Assembly: GCA_964653655.1 (NCBI GenBank) | Contig: CAZZHG010000006.1 | Location: forward strand, 19,033 to 83,032 | Direction of reading: 5' to 3' | Length of the DNA: 64,000 nt | DNA from: CAZZHG01 sp964653655 | GTDB taxonomy: Bacteria; Bdellovibrionota; FAC87; UBA2466 | Program-made: the position numbers and the translations under genes | Notes under the pieces: generated by a model | What the model was told of the DNA's origin: nothing | The model's database searches: none | Seen by the model: the letters and a program-made list of their open reading frames with translations, nothing else | Part shown: positions 17,302 through 26,200 of the stretch, in pieces | How positions within the stretch are numbered: the first letter of the stretch is position 1 | Layout of the letters: the number at the start of each line of letters is the position of its first letter

Positions 17302-18322
17302 GGCCGGAGAATTTCTCCATCTCCCGACAACCGTGCGCGCCTTCGAGCTACATTTTCATGGAGTGCGAGTTCGAATTTCTTCGTGTCCGCACGACGTGGA
17401 GTCCCACTTCCGCCACGACTTTCACTATTTTTTGAAACCCGCTCTGAAAGAAAAACCGGATCTCGCGTTGTCTTTCGTCGCGAGACCGCCGAGCTGGGGG
17501 AAAGGGCGCCGCATCGGCCGGGCGGAACTGTTCTTCTCGCGCGCGGGCGAGCGGCGAATCAAATACTTCGGATCCACCTGGATCGAGTACCGTCCCGAGG
17601 CGGGAATCGCCCGAGTGCTGGGCGCCGAGACGCCTCACCTTTATGAGGCGGCTCTCTCCGTGGTGCTTTCCTTTGTAGGCGAGTGGCTCGATCGCCGCGG
17701 CCTTCACCGTGTGCACGGACTTGGAATTTCGGCGGATGGCAAGGGCGCGCTCTTTCTCGCGCCTTCGGGCACCGGGAAGAGCACGCTGGCTCTCGGGTTA
17801 CTTAAGCAAACCGCCCTCGCGCTGCTTTCCGACGATACGCCGCTAATCAACGGCGAGGGGGAGATGCTGAGCTTTCCCCAGCGTATTGCTTTGAAAGAAA
17901 GGCCGACTGGATTTCCGTCGAAGCACCTTCGGAAATTTCGAAGGGCGAAGTACGGGGAAAAGTACGTGCTCGGGGCGGAAGCGTTTTCGAAACGAATCGA
18001 GGACAGGGCGTCGGTGCGGTATGTGCTCGTGACCGATCGCCGACCGGGCGAGCCTTCGGTCGAGGCGATGGCGAACTGGAAGCTCGCCTGGCCTCTCGCG
18101 AAGTGGCTCGTGCTTGGTTTTGAGACGCCCCAAATGTGGGAGCTCTTCTTGCGCCCGTCCGCTCCCGATTTTCGGAGCAAGGCGAGGATTCTGGGATCGC
18201 GCCTGAAGGCGGCGGCCGGTCTTTTGAAATCGGCGAAGGCCTACCGGCTGGTTTTGGGAGAGGACACGACGGGGAACGTGGAGTTCGTCGCCAGACTCAT
18301 GGAGGGTGAGCCGTGCGCTTGA
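17300..18322 (+). CDS. HprK-like serine kinase/ATP-binding protein in a glycan cluster
   Basis: 340 residues (GTG start; no strong ribosome site, so the start is uncertain). The core is FLAPSGTGKSTLALGLL, a Walker A loop near residue 155, followed by LLSDDTPLI, which resembles the DD of HPr kinase/phosphorylase. The C-terminal region PxxxWPLAKWLVLGFETPQMWELF is typical of the shorter HprK-related proteins found next to PqqD-like or glycosyltransferase genes, not of true HPr kinase of the PTS. The protein target is unknown. It overlaps the downstream GT2 gene by ten bases, so they are coupled. Confidence 0.7.
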   Translation: MAGEFLHLPTTVRAFELHFHGVRVRISSCPHDVESHFRHDFHYFLKPALKEKPDLALSFVARPPSWGKGRRIGRAELFFSRAGERRIKYFGSTWIEYRPEAGIARVLGAETPHLYEAALSVVLSFVGEWLDRRGLHRVHGLGISADGKGALFLAPSGTGKSTLALGLLKQTALALLSDDTPLINGEGEMLSFPQRIALKERPTGFPSKHLRKFRRAKYGEKYVLGAEAFSKRIEDRASVRYVLVTDRRPGEPSVEAMANWKLAWPLAKWLVLGFETPQMWELFLRPSAPDFRSKARILGSRLKAAAGLLKSAKAYRLVLGEDTTGNVEFVARLMEGEPCA

Positions 18323-19356
18323 GCGTTTTCGTGCTGACTCGGGGCAGGGTGGAGTTGCTCCGCCAATGCGTGGAGTCGGTGCTCGCGGATTTGCCGGACG
18401 ACGGCGAGCTCATCACCGTCGTCAACGGGCGGGATCCCGAAGCGGAGGCTTTTCTCTCCTCGATATCCGATACGAGGCTCCGGTGGACTGCTTGTGCGGC
18501 GGAGCCGAGAGCGCTCTGCCGTAACCGCGGCTTTCGGATGGCGCGGGCGGATGTAATCCATTTTCTGGACGATGACGTGCGGGTTCCACCGGGGTTTTTC
18601 CGAGAAGTGCTCGCGCGCTTCGAGGATCGGGAGCTCGCCGTTTTGGGAGGCCCGAACCGCACCCCGCCGGAGAGCCCCGCTCTCGAAAAAATCTTCGGCG
18701 CGGTGATGACTTCGCCGTTCGCGGCGCCCATGGTGCGCAGGCGGTACGCGGGCGCGAAGCGGGACCGGGCGGCCGGAGAGCACGAGCTCATTCTTTGCAA
18801 CCTCGCCGTCAGGCGCTCGCTCTTGCCAAGCGTTCTGCGGTTTCAGAGAGGACTGAGGAGCAACGAGGAGAACTTGTTTCTTTATCAGTGCCGGGCGCTG
18901 GGTCTGAAGATCCGCGCATCGGGACGCTGCTACGTCTTTCACCGCCGTAGGAAGGATCTCACGGGGTTCGTGCGCCAGATATTTTCTTACGGATACGGGC
19001 GGGCCCAGCAAACGCTTCGCGCTCCGGCGAGCGCGCACCCCGCCTTCCTCGTTCCCGCTTTCACGATGGCGATCGGGCCGCTGGCCGTGGCTCTGAAACC
19101 GGGCCTGCTGGTTCTCTATGCGGCGGGAGCGCTTTTAGGTGCCTTGGTTTCTCCCGAGGCCCGGGCTTGCGGTGTGGTCCGCACCGCCATTCTCACTCCG
19201 CTCGTTCACGGCGCTTACGGCCTTGGGTTCTGGGCCGGCTGCTGGGACGGCTGGAAATTGCCTTCGGAGATGGGCGGCGGCGTAATTGAAGCCGACCAGA
19301 GAGCGGGCGTCGCTCAAGTCGACTTTCTTTCCGGGCGTCCCGCCGAACTCCCCTAA
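18313..19356 (+). CDS. Glycosyltransferase family 2
   Basis: 347 residues; GTG start behind GGAGGG inside the end of the HprK-like gene. The N-terminal GT-A fold shows SVFVLTRGRVELLRQCVESV, then ALCRNRGFRMARADVIHFLDDDVRVP, containing the DxD-type DDD. ELILCNLAVRRSLL and NEENLFLYQ give the acceptor-side EEN. Two hydrophobic segments follow, and the enzyme core seems to end at about FWAGCWDGWK. The last about 27 residues, and the membrane segments before them, are encoded antisense to the C-terminus of the opposite gene (222-base overlap). Role inferred: surface polysaccharide or LPS-type glycan synthesis. Confidence 0.85.
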   Translation: MRLSVFVLTRGRVELLRQCVESVLADLPDDGELITVVNGRDPEAEAFLSSISDTRLRWTACAAEPRALCRNRGFRMARADVIHFLDDDVRVPPGFFREVLARFEDRELAVLGGPNRTPPESPALEKIFGAVMTSPFAAPMVRRRYAGAKRDRAAGEHELILCNLAVRRSLLPSVLRFQRGLRSNEENLFLYQCRALGLKIRASGRCYVFHRRRKDLTGFVRQIFSYGYGRAQQTLRAPASAHPAFLVPAFTMAIGPLAVALKPGLLVLYAAGALLGALVSPEARACGVVRTAILTPLVHGAYGLGFWAGCWDGWKLPSEMGGGVIEADQRAGVAQVDFLSGRPAELP

Positions 19357-20535
19357 GTCGTAAATCTCGTCGTTGTAATTGAGCTTGTGCGCGAAGAGGC
19401 GAAACTGCGCCGCCGGATGCGGCAAAGTGAGCTTCTCCCCCGCCCGATCTCTCAAGACCGGATACTGCCGCCAGCTCACCGACGCAAAAACCAACTGGCT
19501 CACCACCGCGGCGCCGACCGCCGTCCGAAACCACAATCGGGTGACAAAATTCTCTTCGGGGAGCGCGAGCCACAGCAGAGGGAGTACGGCGACCAAATAG
19601 CGGGGGCCGAGAGCGTCCTGTCCGGCCGGGTTGAACCACCGGGCGTGAAGAAGAAGCTGGATCGCCGCCGCGGCAAAAAGAGCGCGACTTTTTGACGAGC
19701 TCCACGACGACGGGAGAAAGAGGGCGAGCAGGGCGAGCGGAGCCGTGAAGAGGAGGCCTTTGTCGGTTGAAAAAAGCTGGAGCCGGACGCCCTCGATCCA
19801 GCCCGTGCGCCAAACCTCCGGGCGCAAGCCGACGACTCCCGGTCCGTAGCCGGTGAGCCACGGGCTTCCCCACGCCCACGTTTGATAGAGCCCCTGGACG
19901 AAGGCCGCTGCGAGAAGCGGGGGTGCGAAACTTCTCCACTCACGTCGGTGGATCGCCATCAAGGGAATCAGCGGGAAAAATAGCGCGTGCTTGGTGAGGA
20001 GGGCGGCCGCGGCCCAAATTCCCGCGCGCGAAGGGCGAGTGGAGGTGTAGGCGCCGACGAGACACAGCGCTTGAAGGGGCTCGCGCGAACAACTCTTGGA
20101 GTAGGGAAGCAGCAAAGTCCCCGCGCCTAGGGCGAAGGTTAGCCAGAGACTCTCCTCGCGCGAGCGCCGGCGCCGGAAGAACGCATAGACGAGGGCGAGG
20201 AGCCAGGCCGTCAAAACCGGATTGACGAGGGAGAGCAGAAAATCCTCGGCGCGTTTCTCGTCGAGTCCCGCCCTGGTGAGCCAGGCTCCCGCGAGCACGA
20301 CCGGAACGGCGAGGGCGGTCGGCACGAGGCCCATCTTCGAGTACCAGGCTCCGTTTCGCCCTTCGTGAAAGAGCATCGCGTTCGGAACGAGGGGCCTTAC
20401 TCCAAGTTCTCCGGAGTCCACGAGCGCGTGGGCGGTCGCTACCGGAGCCGTGGCGTCCACGGAATCGTTGTACCCGGAGGTCAAAAGACAAAGGGCGGCG
20501 GCCCAGAAGAAAAAGACGCGGGCGCTCTCACCCAT
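19135..20535 (-). CDS. GT-C/PMT-like integral membrane protein
   Basis: 466 residues with about ten hydrophobic segments. The first large loop is DSVDATAPVATAHALVDSGELGV, with an acidic pair. GTLLLPYSKSCSREPLQAL and DALGPRYLVAVLPLLWLALPEE match the pattern of bacterial GT39/GT-C-like hypothetical membrane proteins. An undecaprenyl-phosphate-sugar glycosyltransferase is a reasonable guess; no substrate can be read. The hydrophobic core ends near residue 400. The final about 75 residues are polar and low in recognisable structure and are antisense to the end of the GT2 gene. The start overlaps the small upstream gene by eight bases. Confidence 0.7.
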   Translation of the reverse strand: MGESARVFFFWAAALCLLTSGYNDSVDATAPVATAHALVDSGELGVRPLVPNAMLFHEGRNGAWYSKMGLVPTALAVPVVLAGAWLTRAGLDEKRAEDFLLSLVNPVLTAWLLALVYAFFRRRRSREESLWLTFALGAGTLLLPYSKSCSREPLQALCLVGAYTSTRPSRAGIWAAAALLTKHALFFPLIPLMAIHRREWRSFAPPLLAAAFVQGLYQTWAWGSPWLTGYGPGVVGLRPEVWRTGWIEGVRLQLFSTDKGLLFTAPLALLALFLPSSWSSSKSRALFAAAAIQLLLHARWFNPAGQDALGPRYLVAVLPLLWLALPEENFVTRLWFRTAVGAAVVSQLVFASVSWRQYPVLRDRAGEKLTLPHPAAQFRLFAHKLNYNDEIYDLGEFGGTPGKKVDLSDARSLVGFNYAAAHLRRQFPAVPAAGPEPKAVSAVNERSENGGADHTASPGLGRNQGT

Positions 20536-20767
20536 TGAGGATGCTCAGCTCGTCGTCTTCCCAGTGGGCCCGGCCGACGCAGGTGATGTGATGCTTCGTG
20601 ATTCCGGTCTCCAGCAGATCGGTCGAGGTCCACGCCTTCACTTGGATGTTCACGTGGCGGGCGAGGCGCTCGGTGCCGTTCTCGAGAACCCGCCAAAGCG
20701 GCAGATCCCGGCCCGGATCCTTCAGGGCGTCGGTGTTGAATCGGATTTGAAAAGTGGAGAGCTCCAC
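20528..20767 (-). CDS. Small conserved-looking hypothetical protein
   Basis: 79 residues from GTG at 20767. The composition is protein-like (STFQIRFNTDALKDPGRDLP, KAWTSTDLLETGITKHHITC), with no signal peptide or membrane segment. Support comes from its good codon pattern and its eight-base overlap with the start of the membrane protein gene, the usual sign of coupling. No family recognised. It is the first gene of that unit and shares an 80-base divergent region with the plus-strand gene at 20848. Confidence 0.6.
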   Translation of the reverse strand: MELSTFQIRFNTDALKDPGRDLPLWRVLENGTERLARHVNIQVKAWTSTDLLETGITKHHITCVGRAHWEDDELSILNG

Positions 20768-20847
20768 GGGGATAAGGGTACCGCCCCGGGGCCGCGCCTA
20801 CAAGATAGGGCTTGTGGCGATTGCCGTGCCGTCGGACAATCTCCCCC

Positions 20848-21351
20848 ATGAGTGATTGGGCGAACTATGTCGCGGCGGGCGAAGGAGTGTTTTTCGTCGT
20901 CGCGCTCGCCCTGCTGGTGAGTGGATGCCGCGCGGCTCTTCGGGCGCGGCGCAATAAGGCTTCGATCGGAAAGGCGGCGGCCCCTTGGCTTTTCGCCTGC
21001 TTCTCTCTGGTTTTCGTCCGGCACTGGGCGATGGAACAGGACGTGTTTCGCGCGCCGACGGATCTCGTGCAGCAGCACGCCGAGAAGATTCCCGAGACCG
21101 TTAAGAAGCTTCAGGGCTGGAACGACTGGGTCTTTCACAACGCGATTCTGCTCGGTATCCCTGCCGCGTTTCTTCTCGGCTTTCTTTTTCACATGTTCAC
21201 GAGCTTCACGATGCGCTGGGTGTTTCGGATTCCCTTCATCCTGGCGGCCGGAGTGGGGCTGTTGATTCTTCATCAGATAATGACGAAGCAAGCGGACGGC
21301 GTCGCCGAAGCGGCGGGCAATCTGTGGGGCAGCGTCAGAAAACTTCTCTAG
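20848..21351 (+). CDS. Hypothetical inner-membrane protein
   Basis: 167 residues with about four hydrophobic segments: GVFFVVALALLVSGC, APWLFACFSLVFV, NAILLGIPAAFLLGFLFHMF and PFILAAGVGLLILHQIM. The polar loop RHWAMEQDVFRAPTDLV lies between segments two and three. It ends in a short amphipathic helix. No family recognised and no partner gene suggested by context; it converges on uup with the two stops sharing CTAG. Confidence 0.6.
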   Translation: MSDWANYVAAGEGVFFVVALALLVSGCRAALRARRNKASIGKAAAPWLFACFSLVFVRHWAMEQDVFRAPTDLVQQHAEKIPETVKKLQGWNDWVFHNAILLGIPAAFLLGFLFHMFTSFTMRWVFRIPFILAAGVGLLILHQIMTKQADGVAEAAGNLWGSVRKLL

Positions 21352-23150
21352 CCGTTCTCGTTCTTGATCGCTTCCAGCTCCTGCCAACGATTGAAGAGCC
21401 GCTCCACCTCCGACTGGGCGGCGGTGATTTCCCGGTAAAGCTCGGAAAGTTTTCCGGCGTCTGAAGCATGCAACGGGCTTTCGGCCTCCGCCGTCAGCTG
21501 GGCGAGGCGCTCTTCCGCGTTGTGGATACTTTTCTCCATCCCTTCGAGCTCCCTCGATTCGTTGTAACTGAGCTTTCTCTTTTTCTTGGCGGGTGGCGCG
21601 GCCGTAACCGCGGGTTTCGCGGGCTCCGGCTTCGCTTCGAGGGACTCGTGCCAGGCTTCCCACTGGGCCAGATCCGCGAAGCTTCGGATTTCGCCTTCCT
21701 TCGGCGTGAAGGCGAGAAGCTGATTGGAAACCTGATCGAGAAAATAACGATCGTGGCTGACGAGAATGACGGCGCCCGGGAATTCCTCGAGGCAATTCTG
21801 AAGGACGTCGAGCGTGGAGATGTCCAGATCGTTAGTCGGCTCGTCGAGAACGAGAACGTCGGCTTCCTTCAGCATGAGACGGGCGATTAGCAGACGCGCC
21901 TGCTCTCCGCCCGACAGACGGCTCACTGGCAGGTCGCTCTGCTCCTTGGCGAAGAGAAACCGATCCAGGTAGCTGCGGATGTGGAGAAACCGCCCCTGGA
22001 ACTTCACGTGGTCGCCCGCGGGGCAAAGGGTCTTCAACAAGCTCGTATTCGGATCGAGGGACTCGCGGGTCTGCTCGAAGTAAGCGACTTGAAGCGCGTC
22101 GGCCCGCTGCACTTCACCCGCATCCGCCGGCTCGTGCCCAAGGAGAACTCGAATCAGCGTCGACTTACCGCAGCCGTTCGGGCCGAGAAGCCCGAGGCGC
22201 GTGCCCGGCCCGAGAAAACAATCGAGTTTTTCGAAAAGTGTGCGGCCTCGCCGCCGGGTGATTTGCTTCGCCTCGATGAGGCGCTTGGTTCTGCGCTCGG
22301 TGCCGGCGAATCCCATTCGCACGGTCTGGCTCGCGTTGCGGGCGGCGAGAGTCGAAACCTCGTCCTTCAGATCCCCCGCCCGGTGAATGCGGGCCTGTTG
22401 CTTCGTCGTGCGCGCCTTCGCGCCCCGGCGCAGCCACTCGGTCTCGCGCCGCAGCTTATTGCGCAGGGATTCCTCCCGCGATTGGGAGACTTCGAGGACG
22501 CTTTGTTTCGTCTCGAGGTAGCGGGAGTAGTCGCCGGCGACATCGAGTAGCCCGCCGATGTTTCGCCGATCCAGCTCGAGAATCCGGTTCGCGACGTTTT
22601 GCAGAAAATAGCGATCGTGGGTAACCGTCACCACGGCGAAGTTGGCCCGGGAGAGAAAAGCCTCGAGCCAGAGGATCCCTTCGATATCGAGATGGTTGGT
22701 GGGCTCGTCCAAAAGCAGTATGTCCGGGCGCCGGGCGAGCTCCCGGGCGAGAGCGACCCGTTTTTGCCAGCCTCCCGACAATTCCCTGACCGGCTTGTCG
22801 TGGGAGATGCCGGCTTCGTCCATGCCTACCCGGGAAAACAGCTCCGAGGCCCACGGAATCGGATCGGCCTCGTCCTTCGCCCCTTCGAGGATGGTTTCGA
22901 GGACCGACTTCGGATTGAAGACCGGGGTCTGGTCCAGCATGGCGAGCCGAAGCCCGCGGCGCCGGGCGATTTCTCCGCCGTCCTCTTCCCCCCGGCCCGC
23001 GAGAAGGCCCATCAGGGTGGACTTTCCGGCGCCGTTCGGCCCGATGAGGCCGATGCGATCGCCTTCATTCACGGAGAAATTGATGCCCTCGAAAAGCACG
23101 CGGGAGCCGAATGACTTCTTCAAGGAGCGGACGGTGAGTAAGACTTCCAC
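21348..23150 (-). CDS. uup: ABC-F ATPase, Uup-like
   Basis: 600 residues with two ABC domains and no membrane part. Domain one: GPNGAGKST, LSGGWQKRVALARELA, LLLDEPTNHLD. Domain two: GPNGCGKST, LSGGEQARLLIARLM, VLDEPTNDLD. The C-terminal about 75 residues start KRKLSYNESRELEGMEKSI and form an acidic/basic coiled coil, the Uup-type ABC_tran_CTD, which separates it from EttA. ABC-F proteins act at the ribosome; Uup also affects recombination and excision of transposons. Preceded by an inverted repeat at 23157-23195. Confidence 0.9.
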   Translation of the reverse strand: MEVLLTVRSLKKSFGSRVLFEGINFSVNEGDRIGLIGPNGAGKSTLMGLLAGRGEEDGGEIARRRGLRLAMLDQTPVFNPKSVLETILEGAKDEADPIPWASELFSRVGMDEAGISHDKPVRELSGGWQKRVALARELARRPDILLLDEPTNHLDIEGILWLEAFLSRANFAVVTVTHDRYFLQNVANRILELDRRNIGGLLDVAGDYSRYLETKQSVLEVSQSREESLRNKLRRETEWLRRGAKARTTKQQARIHRAGDLKDEVSTLAARNASQTVRMGFAGTERRTKRLIEAKQITRRRGRTLFEKLDCFLGPGTRLGLLGPNGCGKSTLIRVLLGHEPADAGEVQRADALQVAYFEQTRESLDPNTSLLKTLCPAGDHVKFQGRFLHIRSYLDRFLFAKEQSDLPVSRLSGGEQARLLIARLMLKEADVLVLDEPTNDLDISTLDVLQNCLEEFPGAVILVSHDRYFLDQVSNQLLAFTPKEGEIRSFADLAQWEAWHESLEAKPEPAKPAVTAAPPAKKKRKLSYNESRELEGMEKSIHNAEERLAQLTAEAESPLHASDAGKLSELYREITAAQSEVERLFNRWQELEAIKNENG

Positions 23151-23156
23151 GGAATG

Positions 23157-23195
23157 AAAAAGGTAACCGGGGGGCCAACGGCGGTCTACCTTTTT
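23157..23195. repeat. Inverted repeat between divergent uup and flavoprotein genes
   Basis: AAAAAGGTA (23157-23165) and TACCTTTTT (23187-23195) are exact inverted arms around a GC-rich 21-base centre. It lies six bases upstream of the uup start on the minus strand and about 87 bases before the plus-strand gene. It could be a bidirectional terminator-like structure or an operator; A/T arms around a GC core are unusual for either. Confidence 0.45.
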
Positions 23196-23281
23196 ATGAA
23201 GCGCTGGGCTATAACCCCCCTCGTCAAAACCGTCCGGCTGTGAGAAACTACATCAATCCAACCGGTTAATAAGGAACATCC

Positions 23282-26200
23282 ATGGCGGTCCAGGAACTTC
23301 CCCTGGGGTTAAAAGGCTTTAACTTTTCCGATCTCTACGACCCGGTCCGTTTGAAGGTGCTTCACGGCGAGTTCTGGAAATACGCCGAGAAGAACGCTCC
23401 CGGCATCGGAGCTCGCTTTCAAGGAGCCGAGTCGCTTGCGAAGCCGAAGGAATCGGAAATCCTCATCGAGGTGGCCCACCAAATCGGCCATTTCCTCGCG
23501 GAACTTTTTCAGGTCAAACCCCAGGTTCAGGTCATTCTGGACGACGCGAAATCGCTCGACCCGGTTTTCCGCTTCAAGCGCGACGTATTGAATCTGCGCG
23601 TGTTCAAGCGCTTCAACGAAGCGCCGATGGACGGCTCCGATTTCACGCAATTGGAAGTCGCCCTCGAGGCTCTGCTCGTGAAGTACCACGGCAAGCGCGA
23701 ACCCCTGGAAGAGGAATCCATCGCGCCGCTCGCGCTCCTTCTCATGGACGCCGAGAAATCCCTGAAGGCCGGTGCGCTCGATCCGAAGCTCGCCCCGAAA
23801 GTGAAGGCCGTTTGCGGCTCCGACACTCTGGACGCGATTCAGAAATGCCAGAAAGTGGTCGAGGATTTCTGTACCCACGTTTACACGGATTCCAAGCGCC
23901 GGGCCCGGGTCGCGGGCTGGCTATCCTACGTGCGTCCGCAAAAGCTCGATTTCGACAAGCTCGTTCCCGTCGAGCGCCCCGTTCCCAAGATCCCCGAGAT
24001 CATGAAGGGCCACGACGAGCACATGCGCCACCGGGACGGCTTCAAGCTGACGGACGCGCGCATGGATCGGCCGCAGTACCTGCGCGAGATCGATTACTGT
24101 ATTTACTGCCACGAGCGCGAGAAGGATTCCTGTTCGAAGGGCTTCACGGAAAAAGACGGCTCCTACCGGAAGAACCCGCTGGGTATTCCGCTCACCGGCT
24201 GTCCGCTGGACGAACGCATCAGCGAGATGCATACGCTTCGCCGGGACGGAGAGGCCATCGGGTCGCTCGCGATGGTGGTCCTCGACAATCCCATGTGCCC
24301 CGGCACGGGCCACCGCATCTGCAACGACTGCATGAAGGGCTGCATCTTCCAGAAGCAGGATCCGGTGAACATTCCGCAGGCGGAAACCGGCGTGCTGACC
24401 GATGTGCTGGCTCTTCCCTACGGCTTTGAAATCTACAGCCTGCTCACGCGCTGGAACCCGCTGAACCGCAAGCGTCCCTACGCCCTTCCGTATAACGGCG
24501 TGGACGTGATGGTGGTCGGCCTGGGACCGGCCGGATACACCGTCGCCCATTTTCTCGCCAACGACGGATTCGGCGTCGTCGGTATCGACGCGCTCAAGCT
24601 CGAGCCGGTGCCCGACGAGTGGACCGGCCGTAACGGTAAGGCCATCCACCCCATCAAGGATTTCGACGAGCTCAAAAAGGCGCTCGACGATCGCATCCTC
24701 ATGGGCTTTGGCGGCGTGTCCGAGTACGGCATCACGGTCCGTTGGGACAAGAATTTCCTCGCGGTGATTTACCTTACGCTGCTTCGGCGGAAAAACCTGC
24801 GCTTCTACGGAGGCGTCCGTTTCGGCGGAACGCTTACGCTCGAAGATGCGTGGCAGCTCGGCTTCCAGCACGTGGCGATTGCGACCGGCGCCGGAAAGCC
24901 CACGATCATCCCGATGAAGAACAATCTCGTCCGGGGCATCCGCAAGGCGAGTGATTTCCTCATGGCGCTCCAGCTGACCGGCGCGTTCAAGAAGTCCCAG
25001 CTCGCGAATCTTCAGGTAAGACTTCCGGCTGTCGTCATCGGCGGCGGTCTGACCGCCGTCGACACGGCGACCGAGCTGCTCGCGTACTACCCCGTGCAGG
25101 TGGAAAAAACTCTCGACCGGTTCGATAAGCTCAAGGCGAAGTACGGCGAAGAGTCCGTCTGGCAGATGTGCGACGAGGAGGAGAAGGGGATTCTGAAGGA
25201 ATTCCTCGAGCACGGGGCGGCGGTTCGCGCGGAGCGCAAGCTCGCGGCGAGTGAGCGACGGGAACCGAACTTCATTCCGCTCTGCCGTAAGTGGGGCGGA
25301 GTAACGCTCGCTTACCGCAAGAGCATGCAGGATTCCCCGGCCTATCGCCTGAACCACGAAGAGGTGGTGAAGGCGCTCGAGGAGGGTATCGACTTCGCGG
25401 AAAATCTTTCCCCGACGGAAGCCACGCGCGACTCTTTCGGCGCGGTGGCCACGATGAAGTTCAAGCGCGCCGATGGCTCGGAAGTCGAGCTTCCGGCGAA
25501 GGCCGTGATGGTGGCGGCCGGTACCAGCCCGAACATCATTTACGAGCGCGAGAAGCCCGGCACCTTCAAGCTCGACGACAAAGGCTACTTCTTCCGCAAG
25601 TTCAAGGCGGTCAACGGCAAGCCCGTGGAATGCGGGCCCGGAGAAAAGGGTTTCTTCCTCTCCTATGAAAAGGACGGGAAGCTCGTCAGCTACTACGGGG
25701 ACAACCATCCGGACTACGCCGGAAACGTGGTGAAAGCCATGGCGTCGGCGAAGCACGGGGCGCCGGAAGTGTCGGCGCTTTTCAGGGGCGCCATTTCGGC
25801 GGCGGAAAAAGCCGGTCAACCGACGGCGAAGCTCGAAAAATTATTCACTCACCTCGACGAGGGTCTCGTGCCGAAGGTCGTCGAGGTACGGCGCCTCACA
25901 CCCACCATCGTGGAAGTGATCGTGAAGGCGCGTTATGCGTCCCGTAAGTTCGAACCGGGCCAGTTCTACCGGCTGCAGAATTACGAAACTTCGGCGACCG
26001 TCGTCGACGGAGTTCGTCTCACGCTGGAGGGCATCGCGCTCACCGGGGCGTGGGTGGACAAGGAAAAGGATCTCCTCAGTCTAATCGTGCTCGAGATGGG
26101 CGTCAGCTCGCGTCTCTGCGCGGCTCTGAAGCCCGGAGAGCCGGTCGTCGTCATGGGGCCGACGGGAGAGCCCAGCGAGACTCCCTCGGGGGAGACCGTG

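Noticed and set aside
17006..17320. N-terminal extension of the FG-GAP lipoprotein frame
   Set aside because: The first 105 codons give a Pro/Arg-rich lead that would bury the lipobox signal; ATG 17005 gives a normal lipoprotein.
23921..25819. 632-codon frame antisense to the flavoprotein
   Set aside because: The plus-strand frame has Fe-S and FAD motifs; the antisense frame has none.
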